Origin: Cryobacterium sp. SO1
GTDB lineage: Bacteria > Actinomycetota > Actinomycetes > Actinomycetales > Microbacteriaceae
Reading direction: 5' to 3'
Length of the DNA stretch: 64,000 nucleotides
NCBI RefSeq assembly: GCF_004210215.2
Contig: NZ_CP067394.1
Span: 3,286,001-3,350,000, forward strand
A program made the translations under genes and the position numbers. The notes below the pieces were generated by a model that saw only the letters and a program-made list of their open reading frames with translations, was not told where the DNA came from and did no database searches. Positions 33,309 through 42,868 of the stretch are shown one piece after another (the stretch's first letter is position 1; every line of letters begins with the position of its first letter).

Positions 33309-36300
33309 TTACGCGATGAGCGGCAGCTGCACCCGCACGAAGTTGCCCTTGGCGATGAGCACCCCGCGGCCGGGCGGGAACTCAGAGCGGTTGAGCCGGG
33401 GCAGCGCGGTTTTCAGCAGGATGTCGCCCTCCACCGATTCGGGCTGCAGCAGCAGTCCGCGGCGGGAGTTCTTGATCTCGCCGAACAGCGGCCAGGACGA
33501 GTTCCAGACACTGGTCTCGGCCTCGGCCAGCAGGAAGTGGTCGCTGCGCTTGACCGCCCGGGTGAGCTCCAGGATGCCGCCGTCGGCGGGCGTCTGCAGG
33601 AAGTCGCCCAGGCTCTCGACGAACACGGCGATGCGGCCCTCGGTGTCGGGGTCGGCTACCGCCGCCGCGAGGTCCTTGGCCAGCGCCGCGATGGCGTCGA
33701 CCGTGGTCACGGCCTCGGTCCAGAGGCCGAGTCGGGAGATCGGCGAGCGGGCGTTGCCGAAGTAGTACAGCCGGGCCTCCGGCTCGAACCGTTTGAACGA
33801 CGCGGCGATCGACTCGAAGGCGGTGCTGCGGCCGCTGGCCGGCGGCCCCGCCAGCAGCAGGGTGCCGCTGGGTTCGAAACCGGCCGGGCCGAGGTCGATG
33901 TCGCCGAGGCCGAGCACCACCCTCTCGCCCACCCGGGCGGGCAGCTGGCCCTGCGGGAATTCCTTGGGCAGCGCGCCGATGGCCGGCGCGTCGGCCACGC
34001 CCGCGCGGCGCATGGCGTCGGCGAGCCGCCTGGTGGCGGCGGACTGCGCCGACTGCGCCGCCAGGCCGCCGAGGATGGCGATCTGGGTTTCGAAGCCGTC
34101 GACGATGGCGCGGCCGGCGGGCGACTTGATGCTGAGGATGTCGCCGGGCACGTCGAGCATGCCGTAGCCGTCGTCCGCGAGCCGCAGCACGACCTTGCGC
34201 TGGATCGCGGAGGAGATCGACGCGGGCACCGCGCCGGCCCGGTCGGCGGTGAGGGCCACGTGCATGCCCAGCTGACGGCCGTCGGAGAGGATGTCCTTGA
34301 ACACGTCGAACCACTGGGCGCGGCCGGCCATGATCTCGAAGTCGTTGCGGAAGTTGGGGAACCCGTCGATGAGCAGCAGGATGCGCGGCTCGGCCGGTTG
34401 GCCGGCCAGCTGGCGGTACTCGCTGATGTTCGACGCGTTCGCCTCGGCGTAGAGCGCCTTGCGGCGGTCGAGTTCGCCCTGCAGGGTGCGGAACAGTCGC
34501 ACGATGCGTTCGGTGTCCTCGCCCATGATGATCGAGCCCACGTGCGGCAGCTGCTCGAGCATGCGCAGGCTGCCGGCGCCGAAGTCGAGCCCGTACACGT
34601 GCACCGGACCGCCGCGCGGGGTGATCGCCGCGGCGCAGGCCAGGGTGCGCAGCACCGCGGACTTGCCGGAGCCGCCGGTGCCGAAGACGGAGATGTGCCC
34701 GTCGACGTCGGGCCGGAAGTACGCGGAGACCTGTTGCTGCTGCTCGGCGATGTCGGAAACGCCGAGCAGGAGTTCGGCATCCGTGCGCTGCCGCAGCAGG
34801 CTGAGGTCGTAGGCCTCGGCGAGTTCGTCGAGCCAGGGCCTGCGGGGGGCGGGGATGCCGGCGCCGGCGTTGGCGCCGACGATGGTGGTGACCAGGCGTT
34901 GCTGGTCGGTCGGGCCGAGGTCGCGGTCCTCGTCGACGTAGCCCACCTCGCGGGGTTCCTCCCAGCGGCTCTCGGCGCCGAAGCGCAGCTCGTGCACGTC
35001 GATGCCGGCGCGTTCGGGTTCGCGGCTGGTCCAACCGCCGGCGTACGCGGACTGGAACTGGGCGAGCCGGCCGGGGCCGGTTTTGGCGACGCCGCGGCCC
35101 GGGATAGCCGGGTCGAAGTGCGCAGACTCCTTGGTGCCGATCACGTCGGTGCTGTCGGACTCGTCGGCCATCCGCAGGGCGATCCGCAGCGGGGTGTTGG
35201 CGCGCAGGTTGTCTTTGATCACGCCGGCGGGGCGCTGGGTGGCCATGATCAGGTGGATGCCGAGCGAGCGGCCACGCTGGGCGATGTCGACGACACCGTC
35301 GACGAACTCGGGCACCTCGGTGGCCAGGGCGGCGAACTCGTCGATGACCAGCACCAGGGCGGGTGGGCTGTCGGGGTCGCCGCGCTTCTCCAGCTCGAGC
35401 AGGTCTTTGGCCTTCTTGCGGTTGAGCAGGTGCTCGCGGTGGTGCAGTTCGGCGCGGAGGCTGGTGAGTGCGCGGCGCACGAGGTGCGGGCTGAGGTCGG
35501 TGACCAGGCCCACGCAGTGCGGCAGGGTGACGCAGTCGGCGAACGCCGAGCCGCCCTTGTAGTCCACGAACAGGAAGGTGACCCGGTCGGGGCTGTACTC
35601 GGCGGCCATGCCGAGCACCCAGGCCTGCAGGAACTCGCTCTTGCCGGCACCGGTGGTGCCGCCGACGAGGGCGTGCGGGCCCTGGGTGCGGAGGTCCAGG
35701 TGCATGGCGTCGACTCCGGCGGAGCCGATGATGGCGCGCAGCTTGCCGGCCCGGCGGGGTTTGGGGGTGCCGCCGCTTCGGTCGTGGATGGAGGTGTTCT
35801 GCTGCCACCGGTCGATGACCGCGGCGCTGGTCTCCACCATGTCGTGGCCGAGCAGGGTGACCAGCGACACGGTGCGGGGCAGGTCGCTGGCGTCGGCGAC
35901 GAGGGCGCCGGCGTCGATGACCGGGGCCATCCGTTTGGCGAAGTCGAGCGCGGCGGCGGAGTCGACCTGTTCGGTGACGACGTTGTCGATGGTCTCACCC
36001 AGGCGCACGAAGCCCACGGTTGCGATGCCGGGTTCGTCGCCGAGGTGCAGGTAGGTGCGGCAGACGGCGGGCAGCGCGGCCACGGTCGGGCCGATCCAGA
36101 TGGGGTAGACGCCGGCGTCGGCGGCGATCTCGGCGAGCTGCACCAGGCGGGCCCGGTCGATGGCGACGTCGTCGGAGATGAGCAGCACGATCGCGGGGAT
36201 GGCGGACTTGGTGCCCTCGTTCAGGCTGGAGGAGCCGACCTCGCCGCCGCGCTCGAGCGCGGCATCCGTTTGCACCATGGCGCCGCGGCGTTGGCTCTTG

Positions 36301-37787
36301 GCCTGGGCGAGGCGCGCTTCGACGACGCCCTCGATGCTGGAGAGCACCGCGCTGGCGCTGGCGGCGCTGTCGGCGAGGTGGCTGCCCTCGAGGGGGCTGT
36401 GCGGCGAGGAGGTGTGCGGCATCCACTTGAGCCACTCCAGCTCGCGGGACCAGCTGGGCGTGAGGAGGGACGCCACGACGAGTTCGGCCGGGGAGTGCAG
36501 GGCGGTGAGTTGCACCAGGATCGAGTTGATCGACCCCATCGCTTGGGCGGGTGAGCCGGCGATGCCGAGCGCGCCGGAGTCGTAGAGGTTGTCGATCAGC
36601 GGCACGCCGTCGAGGGTGCGGTTGGCGTTGACCACCTCGGTGAGCTTCTCCTCGAACTCCGGCAGCATGTCGCCGCGGCTGGAGTCGGAGATGGTGTTGC
36701 GGGAGTTCATCGTGCCGCAGCCGAGCCGCACGTTCAGGAACGACCAGTGTTCGGGCCGGCGGGTCCACAGCATCGGCCCGCGGTTCATCGCGTGTTCGTG
36801 CGCCTCCAGCGTGGACGGCGATTCCTTGAGGCGCAGCTCGTGCTCGATCACCCGTTCGGTGGCCAGGCGTGCGGTGAGCACCTCCAGGCGGGAGCCGAAC
36901 TTCGCCACGGCCTTGGCCATCCTGCGCTTGTCGCGGCTCTTGGTGGTGAGGAAGTTACCGATCAGCATCACCGGGGAGAGCAGGCAGAACAGCAGGGTGG
37001 TGGGGCTCTTGGTGAGCGCGAACATGGCGCCGCCGAGCAGCAGCGGGGTGATCATCGCCAGCAGCGGGAAGGGCGGGTCTTCCTTCTCGGTGGGCACCTC
37101 CGGCGAGACGAACTCCTGGCCGATGTAGCGTTTCTCCACCTTGGGTGAGCGGTTGAAGAAGATCGGGCCGGGTTTGGGGGCGCTCTCCGGGGCGGGCGCG
37201 TCGGTGAGCAGGCGGATCTCCACCTCGGAATCGCCGAGCAGCAGGCGTTCGGTCTTGGCGATGCGCAGCCGGCCCACGATGCCGCCGTCCACAACGACAC
37301 CGTTGGCGCTACCCAGGTCGATGACCTCCACCGCGTCGCCGATCTCCAGCCGCACGTGCTTCTTGGAGACCAGGCTGTCGTGCAGCACGATGTCGCAGGA
37401 TGCGTCGCGGCCCACCAGCAGGCTGCCGGGCGCCAGCGGAAACTCGCGGCCTTCGTCGGGTCCGGAGAGCACGGTCAGCTGCGCGACCGCGGGCACCGTC
37501 GGCGTGGACGGGGCCTGGTAGAGCACGCCGGCGTCGGCGAGGCTCACCGATGCGCCGGAGCCGATCCACGCCTCCCCCACGGGGCCGTCCGGCGGCAGGG
37601 TGAGCGGCACGCTCTGGCCGGGCAGCGTCGCCCGCAGGGTGAGGTACCGGTCCGGCGAGTGCACGGTCTGCGCGTCGACCCGGCTGATGGTGCCGGCGAT
37701 TTCGGAGATCGTGGCCGCGGCATCCGCGGTGACGATGATGTCGCTGGCGGCGCCGTTGGGGCGAACCAGGGTGAGCTTGAGGCGCAT
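33309..37787 (-). CDS. Type VII secretion ATPase, FHA-FtsK/SpoIIIE (EssC/EccC-like)
   Basis: 1492 residues, the motor of type VII secretion. Residues 1-95 look like a ubiquitin-like/YukD-type strand region. An FHA domain spans ~105-175 (LLVGRDASCD, SKKHVRLEIG, LGSANGV), for phosphothreonine binding. Two membrane helices lie at ~242-283. Three FtsK-type ATPase domains follow: domain 1 with Walker A GGTTGAGKSE (709-718) and Walker B LVLVIDEF (811-818); domain 2 with GTGGSGKSA (1036-1044); and domain 3 with GPPASGRST, where Arg replaces the catalytic Lys. Domain 1 is thus probably the main hydrolytic site and domain 3 structural or substrate-binding. The order FHA, helices, three ATPase domains matches EssC. 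Confidence 0.95.
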   Translation of the reverse strand: MRLKLTLVRPNGAASDIIVTADAAATISEIAGTISRVDAQTVHSPDRYLTLRATLPGQSVPLTLPPDGPVGEAWIGSGASVSLADAGVLYQAPSTPTVPAVAQLTVLSGPDEGREFPLAPGSLLVGRDASCDIVLHDSLVSKKHVRLEIGDAVEVIDLGSANGVVVDGGIVGRLRIAKTERLLLGDSEVEIRLLTDAPAPESAPKPGPIFFNRSPKVEKRYIGQEFVSPEVPTEKEDPPFPLLAMITPLLLGGAMFALTKSPTTLLFCLLSPVMLIGNFLTTKSRDKRRMAKAVAKFGSRLEVLTARLATERVIEHELRLKESPSTLEAHEHAMNRGPMLWTRRPEHWSFLNVRLGCGTMNSRNTISDSSRGDMLPEFEEKLTEVVNANRTLDGVPLIDNLYDSGALGIAGSPAQAMGSINSILVQLTALHSPAELVVASLLTPSWSRELEWLKWMPHTSSPHSPLEGSHLADSAASASAVLSSIEGVVEARLAQAKSQRRGAMVQTDAALERGGEVGSSSLNEGTKSAIPAIVLLISDDVAIDRARLVQLAEIAADAGVYPIWIGPTVAALPAVCRTYLHLGDEPGIATVGFVRLGETIDNVVTEQVDSAAALDFAKRMAPVIDAGALVADASDLPRTVSLVTLLGHDMVETSAAVIDRWQQNTSIHDRSGGTPKPRRAGKLRAIIGSAGVDAMHLDLRTQGPHALVGGTTGAGKSEFLQAWVLGMAAEYSPDRVTFLFVDYKGGSAFADCVTLPHCVGLVTDLSPHLVRRALTSLRAELHHREHLLNRKKAKDLLELEKRGDPDSPPALVLVIDEFAALATEVPEFVDGVVDIAQRGRSLGIHLIMATQRPAGVIKDNLRANTPLRIALRMADESDSTDVIGTKESAHFDPAIPGRGVAKTGPGRLAQFQSAYAGGWTSREPERAGIDVHELRFGAESRWEEPREVGYVDEDRDLGPTDQQRLVTTIVGANAGAGIPAPRRPWLDELAEAYDLSLLRQRTDAELLLGVSDIAEQQQQVSAYFRPDVDGHISVFGTGGSGKSAVLRTLACAAAITPRGGPVHVYGLDFGAGSLRMLEQLPHVGSIIMGEDTERIVRLFRTLQGELDRRKALYAEANASNISEYRQLAGQPAEPRILLLIDGFPNFRNDFEIMAGRAQWFDVFKDILSDGRQLGMHVALTADRAGAVPASISSAIQRKVVLRLADDGYGMLDVPGDILSIKSPAGRAIVDGFETQIAILGGLAAQSAQSAATRRLADAMRRAGVADAPAIGALPKEFPQGQLPARVGERVVLGLGDIDLGPAGFEPSGTLLLAGPPASGRSTAFESIAASFKRFEPEARLYYFGNARSPISRLGLWTEAVTTVDAIAALAKDLAAAVADPDTEGRIAVFVESLGDFLQTPADGGILELTRAVKRSDHFLLAEAETSVWNSSWPLFGEIKNSRRGLLLQPESVEGDILLKTALPRLNRSEFPPGRGVLIAKGNFVRVQLPLIA

Positions 37788-37839
37788 TCAGTCCCTATTT
37801 CAGTACTCTGGGCGGATCACGTGCTGATGGTGCTGAAAA

Positions 37840-38328
37840 CTATTCGCCGCGGCGCTCCCACGGCCACAGCGGGCGGCCGTTTTCGCCGTAGTGCGAGGCC
37901 AGCAGGATCGAGTAGATCAGCGCCACGATGAAGGCCAGCAGGCCCACCGTGAGGGCGAACGGGCTGGCGAGCATGCTGCCGGCGAACAGCAGCACCCCGA
38001 ACGGGTCGCCGTTGCCTGCGGCCACCAGGATGGCGCCGGTGACGATGAACAGGCCGTACGCGGCGATGCCGGTGGCAACGGCAAACCCCACCACGACACG
38101 TTGCTTGTCGGGTGGGGTGGCGATGCCGAGGGTGATCAGCATGATCAGCACCAGCACGACGGCGACGGCCGTCATGGTGGGGCCCACCAGCGGGCCGGCC
38201 GAGCGGTCGGCGATCACGTCGAGGTTGGTGGCCAGGCTGATCAGGCCGAACGCGGCCACGAGCAGCGCGGCGTAGAGCACGGTCGCGAATATCGCGACGA
38301 CGGTCGCGTATTTCTGGTAATCGCGCAT
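37840..38328 (-). CDS. Small membrane protein, unknown family
   Basis: 162 residues with four membrane helices: VVAIFATVLYAALLVAAFGL, TAVAVVLVLIMLITLGIA, VVVGFAVATGIAAYGLFIVT and FALTVGLLAFIVALIYSILL. It ends in a polar tail (NGRPLWPWERRGE). It is conserved-looking in composition, with no catalytic motif. It precedes the ATPase gene on the same strand by about 50 bases, so it may be part of the secretion locus or a host housekeeping gene at its edge. Confidence 0.75.
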   Translation of the reverse strand: MRDYQKYATVVAIFATVLYAALLVAAFGLISLATNLDVIADRSAGPLVGPTMTAVAVVLVLIMLITLGIATPPDKQRVVVGFAVATGIAAYGLFIVTGAILVAAGNGDPFGVLLFAGSMLASPFALTVGLLAFIVALIYSILLASHYGENGRPLWPWERRGE

Positions 38329-38358
38329 TGTGCACCCCCCGCACTGCCCTGCCGGTGG

Positions 38359-39363
38359 TTAGACCGAACGAGCGAGCTGCGGTCCTTCGGCGAGCTGACG
38401 CTCGTACTCGGCCTTGGCGGCGATGTTCTTTGCCGTGACGCTGCGTCCGCGGCGGGAGATCCAGGCGCCGAACCAGATCGGCACCTCGCGGGCCACGATG
38501 GCCGCGGCGATCGCGCCGGGGTTCAGCCACTGGGTGCTCACGAAGCGGGCAGCTTCGGCGGCGGTCAGGTTCCAGGCCTGCACCGACAGCAGGGCGCCGC
38601 CGATGTAGGAGAAGTAGACCACCACGGCGACGAGGAAGCCGCCGAGCACGTACGCCCACCAGCCGGCGCGGTTGAGCACCGCCACCAGGAGGGCGAAGGC
38701 CAGGAAGAAGAAGATCACCGGCACGTAGAAGACCGGCAGCACCAGGAAGTCGGTGAAGCGGGCGGTGGCGTCGGCGACGGTGGCCGCACCTGCGGCGGAG
38801 ATGAAGAACGCGATGAGGGCGTAGACGGCACCGAACACCGCGGTGGCGATCAGGCCGATGAGGATACCGGCGGCCCGGTTGCCCAGGGTCTTGGGCGGCG
38901 TGGGCGCGGTGACGTACACCGGGCTCGGCGCGAACTGCTGCGTCTGCTGCTGCTGGGTGGGCTGCACCGGCTGCTGCACGGCCGCGGGCGTGACGCCCTG
39001 CGCGGGAACGTAGGTGGGCGTGTAGTCCTTCTGCTCCGCAACGGCTTCATCGCGGGCGATCTCGGCCGGGGTGGGCTCGGCGGTGAGGCGTTCGACCTTC
39101 TCGGTCGGCGCCTCCGACGCGGAGGCGGTGACGGGAGTGGCCGGTTCGTAGTCGATCGGCTCGCCGGGAACGTAGGCAGGCTCGGGCTGCGCGTCGGGTG
39201 TCGACGTCAGAACGACCGGTTCGCTCACGGGCTCCTCGACCGGCTTGCTCGGGTCGGCGACCGTGGTCGGCTCCGGGCTGGCGTCGTTGGCGGGGTCGAA
39301 GTACTCGGTGTGAGCATCCGGGTAGTCGTTCTTGTGTCCCTCGTTGGGGGTCGTGTCGGTCAT
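38359..39363 (-). CDS. Membrane protein with long acidic, Pro/Thr-rich N-terminus
   Basis: 334 residues from ATG 39363, which has GAGGAG upstream; longer starts to 39564 lack one. Residues 1-170 are disordered and acidic (DPSKPVEEPVSEP, QPVQPTQQQQTQQF). Four membrane helices follow (AAGILIGLIATAVFGAVYAL, VIFFFLAFALLVAVL, YVLGGFLVAVVVYFSYI, AIAAAIVAREVPIWFGAW) and a basic tail. The gene starts the block that runs to the ATPase gene. Function unknown; the long cytosolic tail could be a docking or phosphorylation region, perhaps for the FHA domain of the ATPase (inference). Confidence 0.75.
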   Translation of the reverse strand: MTDTTPNEGHKNDYPDAHTEYFDPANDASPEPTTVADPSKPVEEPVSEPVVLTSTPDAQPEPAYVPGEPIDYEPATPVTASASEAPTEKVERLTAEPTPAEIARDEAVAEQKDYTPTYVPAQGVTPAAVQQPVQPTQQQQTQQFAPSPVYVTAPTPPKTLGNRAAGILIGLIATAVFGAVYALIAFFISAAGAATVADATARFTDFLVLPVFYVPVIFFFLAFALLVAVLNRAGWWAYVLGGFLVAVVVYFSYIGGALLSVQAWNLTAAEAARFVSTQWLNPGAIAAAIVAREVPIWFGAWISRRGRSVTAKNIAAKAEYERQLAEGPQLARSV

Positions 39364-39514
39364 GCTGCACTCCTCGTGAGCCTCGCGGCCGTAGCTCTGT
39401 GGTGCCACTGTAGCAACGCGGGGGGTCAAGTCGCCGGAAGCGCGGGGCGCGCGGCGGTTAACCTGTCTCGACCGTCGCTGTCCAGAGTCTGTCCTGGTCG
39501 CGCCGGGTTCCGCA

Positions 39515-40228
39515 CTAGCCGGCGGCGACGGCGACTGCCTGGCCTTCTGTCGGCACGAGTACATAAATCAGCCCGGTGATGACGGAGCTGACCGCTCCCG
39601 AAGCTGTTTCGCCCTCAGCGGCGTCCACGGCTGTGGTGGTGATACCCGTTACAAGGAACAGCCGTTCTCCAGTCTGGAGTCCGTTCACGAAATTGAGTGC
39701 GTTCGCGTATCCTCCGCTCACCGTCACGGTAACGGCCAACGACGCGAAGTTGGTCTCGGTGATCTGCGCACTCGTCACCGGGGGAACCCCGGCGGTCGGG
39801 ACCGCGGCATCGCTGGAGGTGGGCACCGGTTCGGCGGTCGACGCCGCACTTGGGTCGGCGGCAGCCACGGGAGCCGCCACGGGTGCGTACGGGGTGGCGT
39901 CCGTAACCGTGAACCCGTCGAGGGTCACCTGGGTGGCGCCGGCGAGGGCGTCAAGCTGGTTCACGAACGCAGGCATCCCCGTGCCCGACGGCACGGACGC
40001 GCTGAGTGGGGCCAGCTCGGCGTTGAGCGCGTCGATGTTTTCGAAGTCCTTCTTGAGTTGGTCGAGCACCGCCGACTGGCCGGCATTCGACGTGGCGACG
40101 CTCGCTCGTTCCTCGTTAGCCGCTGCGGCCGCGGCCAGTTGAGGCTGGATCCCAAGGACGAATCCCCCGAGCAGTACGACGACCATCACCATCACGCAAC
40201 CGATGATCCATAGGCGGTTCTTATCCAC
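39515..40228 (-). CDS. pilO: Type IV pilus inner-membrane alignment protein PilO-like
   Basis: 237 residues. One N-terminal helix (LWIIGCVMVMVVVLLGGFVL), a coiled coil (VLDQLKKDFENIDALNAELA) and a ferredoxin-like outer domain with a long Ala/Pro insertion (~110-160) match PilO architecture. PilO pairs with PilN to link the cytoplasmic ring to the pilus base. The start ATG 40228 lies two bases after the PilN stop. It is the last pilus gene of the run. Sequence is diverged, so the call depends on order (M-N-O). Confidence 0.8.
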   Translation of the reverse strand: MDKNRLWIIGCVMVMVVVLLGGFVLGIQPQLAAAAAANEERASVATSNAGQSAVLDQLKKDFENIDALNAELAPLSASVPSGTGMPAFVNQLDALAGATQVTLDGFTVTDATPYAPVAAPVAAADPSAASTAEPVPTSSDAAVPTAGVPPVTSAQITETNFASLAVTVTVSGGYANALNFVNGLQTGERLFLVTGITTTAVDAAEGETASGAVSSVITGLIYVLVPTEGQAVAVAAG

Positions 40229-40230
40229 GG

Positions 40231-40893
40231 CTACTCCTGTTCAATCACGAATCGCCGGGCAAAGGCGGCGTCGTTGACGTGCATTGTGATGGCGACGGTG
40301 TAGACGCCCGCTTCGTCCCGCGCCATCGATCCGGGCAGCGCATCGGCGTACCCCGGCAGTGTCGCAAGCGAGTTCAACCAGGTGGGCACGTCTGGTAACA
40401 CGGCGCTCTCGGCCGTGAACGACACCGTGGCCACCCGGGCACCCTGGAGCGGGGCCGTGGGCTGGGCGTAGACGGCAAGCGGCGACGCCGAATCAACGGC
40501 AACTGTGCTGATCGTCACGCTGGGCGGCAGGATGGCCTGAACTCCGTCCAGGTATGCCTTCCAGTCGATCTCGGTCGATGCGCCCACCTGCTGAGCCGCC
40601 TCCACCAGGTCAACTTCGCTCTGCACGGTCCGGGCTTCAGCGTATTTGGCCTGCTCCGCGAGCAGCCCCGAAGTCAACTCCTGCTCGCTGGCCAATTGCT
40701 GCTGCGCCTGGGTTGCGAGCACCATCACAGTGGTGGTGCCCACGAGCACAAGGGCGATCGCTCCGATTACGCCCAGGCCCAATTGACGTCGCACAGCCTT
40801 TGCCGCGCGCTGTTTGTGCACTTCCGGAGGAAGTAAGTTGACCCGCGGTTCTCCACCGATAGTGAGCGCATCGGCGTTGTCCCGGCGGCTCAT
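40231..40893 (-). CDS. pilN: Type IV pilus assembly protein PilN-like
   Basis: 220 residues. The N-terminal PRVNLLPPEVHKQRA carries the INLLP-type motif that binds PilM. It is followed by one membrane helix (LGVIGAIALVLVGTTTVMVL), a coiled coil and a small outer domain. It overlaps the pilM stop by four bases, so the two are coupled. With PilM and PilO it forms the inner platform of the pilus machine. Confidence 0.88.
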   Translation of the reverse strand: MSRRDNADALTIGGEPRVNLLPPEVHKQRAAKAVRRQLGLGVIGAIALVLVGTTTVMVLATQAQQQLASEQELTSGLLAEQAKYAEARTVQSEVDLVEAAQQVGASTEIDWKAYLDGVQAILPPSVTISTVAVDSASPLAVYAQPTAPLQGARVATVSFTAESAVLPDVPTWLNSLATLPGYADALPGSMARDEAGVYTVAITMHVNDAAFARRFVIEQE

Positions 40894-41945
40894 GCGGCTC
40901 GCCCCAAGGCAAGCCCGAGGGCGACAGCGAAGGTGGAACCATTGTGGCGAAGGTCCTCAATGGTCAGGCCCCTGCCCAGCCCAACTGTCGCAAACGGGTC
41001 ACCGACTTCCACGGTGAGCCGGGTCATTTCTGCGAGCGCCTCGGGGAGTCGGTGGAGCTGGGCGCCACCTCCGCTGAGTACGATTTTGTGCACGGCGTCG
41101 ATCGGGCGGGTATTGACGAAGTAGTTGATCGTGTTGCGCAAGCTAGTCAACTGTTCACTCGCAATCTTGTAAATCACTTCGACGGCCCGTTTGTCCGAGG
41201 CCGCTATGGTACCGGTCGCCAGTCCGAGCCGTCGTTTCATGGCTTCAGGCTGCTCAGCCTCAGCGTCGAGGTCGGAGTCGGCATGCAACGCCTGGGTGAT
41301 ATCGTCCCCTCCGTTGGCGATGATGCGCACGAACTGCGGTACACCGTCAATGGCGATAACCACGCTGGTCGTGCTACCACCGATGTCTACAAGGGCGACT
41401 GTTCCCGCCACGCCGGGCCTCGAGAGTAAGACCCGGTTGAGGGCGAAGGGAATCAGGTCCACATCGACTGTCGTGAGCCCCGCCAGTTCGGCGGTGGCAA
41501 CGTTGCCGAGCACCGCCGCCTTGACCGCTGCGATGAGGAGACCGCGAACCATGGGACCGGCCTCACCGTCCACCTCAGCGATGGGGTAGAAGTCCAGCAG
41601 CGCATCGCCCACCGGAATCGGCAGCATTTCCTGCACTTCGAACGGCAGAGACTCTCTGATTCGTTTCAATGACATCTTCGGCACCGTGATGTCACGAGCC
41701 AGGACACGCTGGTTGCCAACGCCGAGCACGACATTCTTGCTCCTGAATCCGCCTTTAGCCCACAGCTCTTTGAGTGCGCTCGCCACGATACTCGGCTCGG
41801 TCACCTCGCCACGGTTCACGGCGCCGTCAGGAAGAACCACTTCGCAATAACGCACCACGGTCGGTGTGGGCTTTTCGGGGTCTACCACTTCGACTGCGCG
41901 CAGCGTTCTGCTGCCGATGTCTACTCCTACGACGCTCGTCGCCAT
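40890..41945 (-). CDS. pilM: Type IV pilus assembly protein PilM
   Basis: 351 residues, normal length. It is an actin-like ATPase of the cytosolic pilus ring. The opening VVGVDIGSRTLRAVEV is the phosphate-1 motif. GTVALVDIGGSTTSVVIAID is phosphate-2, and KIVLSGGGAQLHRLPEAL is the adenosine motif. NQRVLARDITVPKMSLKRI is typical of PilM. It overlaps pilN by four bases and follows pilD by 35 bases. Confidence 0.95.
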   Translation of the reverse strand: MATSVVGVDIGSRTLRAVEVVDPEKPTPTVVRYCEVVLPDGAVNRGEVTEPSIVASALKELWAKGGFRSKNVVLGVGNQRVLARDITVPKMSLKRIRESLPFEVQEMLPIPVGDALLDFYPIAEVDGEAGPMVRGLLIAAVKAAVLGNVATAELAGLTTVDVDLIPFALNRVLLSRPGVAGTVALVDIGGSTTSVVIAIDGVPQFVRIIANGGDDITQALHADSDLDAEAEQPEAMKRRLGLATGTIAASDKRAVEVIYKIASEQLTSLRNTINYFVNTRPIDAVHKIVLSGGGAQLHRLPEALAEMTRLTVEVGDPFATVGLGRGLTIEDLRHNGSTFAVALGLALGRAA

Positions 41946-41980
41946 TTAGATACTCCTCGTGTGTTGCACTGCCAGATGAG

Positions 41981-42868
41981 CTACAGGTTGAAGAGCGACA
42001 GATAGCCGCTCCAGACGCTGTCGCCAAAAAATATGCCGAACCAGGCGCCAACCAGCATCCAGGGTCCGAACGGAATCCCGCTCTTTCGGGTGGCTCGCTT
42101 GGTAACAAGCAGCAGCACGGCGAAAAGCCCCCCGAGCAGAAAGGCGGCAAACGCGCCGAAAACGAGTTCACCCCATCCTTGGTAGCCGAGATAGAGCCCC
42201 AACACGCCGGCTAGTTTGACGTCGCCGAATCCCATTCCGCCCGGGTACGCCACAGCCATCACCGCATATGCCAGCCAGAGGGTTGCCAGACCAATGAGAC
42301 CCCGCAGGAACGACTCAAGGTCGCCGTTGAGGATGCTGGCAGCGCCCAGAAGCGCCACGGCCACGATGTAGCTCGGCAGCACAATAGCGTTGGGCAGTCG
42401 ATGTACGTCCAGGTCGATGAGCGCGAGGGCAATGCTCACCGCCGCCAGGTAGAGGTAGGCGAAAAGGATGCACACCGCGGCGACGAACTCAGCTGTTGTG
42501 GGGCCGCCGGCGTCTGTTGCGAGCATTCCGGTCAGGATCAGGCTGTCAAGTCCAACCTGGAGCGACCCGATGAGCAAGCTACTTGAGGCCCACCAAAAAG
42601 CGACGGCGGCGAACATCAGGCCGGTGCCGGCTTCAACGAGCGGATACCGGGTGGAAATCGGCGCCTTACAGGTTCGGCACTTGCCTTGCAAGACCAACCA
42701 TGAAAGCACCGGGATGTTATCGAACGCCTTGATCCGGCGGCCGCAGGCCGGGCAAGCGCTCGGCGGTGACATGACGGACAGGCCGGCGGGCACCCGGTAC
42801 ACCACGACATTCAGAAACGAACCGATCAGCACTCCCAGGGCCGCGGGAAGGGCCAGGAGCCCGATCAC
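41981..42868 (-). CDS. pilD: Prepilin peptidase
   Basis: 295 residues. It is the membrane aspartyl protease that cleaves prepilin leaders and, in full-length forms, methylates the new N-terminus. The cytoplasmic N-terminal domain has the zinc tetracysteine CPAC (39-42) and CRTC (64-67), which fits methylase activity. Catalytic Asp motifs are DLDVHRLPN (D152) and GMGFGDVKLAG (D216). Eight or so helices. It overlaps the PilX-like gene by four bases. It should process the two pilins and minor pilins in this locus. Confidence 0.95.
   Translation of the reverse strand: MIGLLALPAALGVLIGSFLNVVVYRVPAGLSVMSPPSACPACGRRIKAFDNIPVLSWLVLQGKCRTCKAPISTRYPLVEAGTGLMFAAVAFWWASSSLLIGSLQVGLDSLILTGMLATDAGGPTTAEFVAAVCILFAYLYLAAVSIALALIDLDVHRLPNAIVLPSYIVAVALLGAASILNGDLESFLRGLIGLATLWLAYAVMAVAYPGGMGFGDVKLAGVLGLYLGYQGWGELVFGAFAAFLLGGLFAVLLLVTKRATRKSGIPFGPWMLVGAWFGIFFGDSVWSGYLSLFNL

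Noticed and set aside
33099..36554. A 1151-codon + strand open frame opposite the T7SS ATPase
   Set aside because: Shadow of the ATPase gene; Gly/Ala/Glu/Arg-rich low-complexity translation.
37891..39579. A 562-codon + strand open frame opposite membrane genes
   Set aside because: Antisense frame with His/Gln/Gly-rich sequence; the minus-strand proteins have clear helices and ribosome binding sites.
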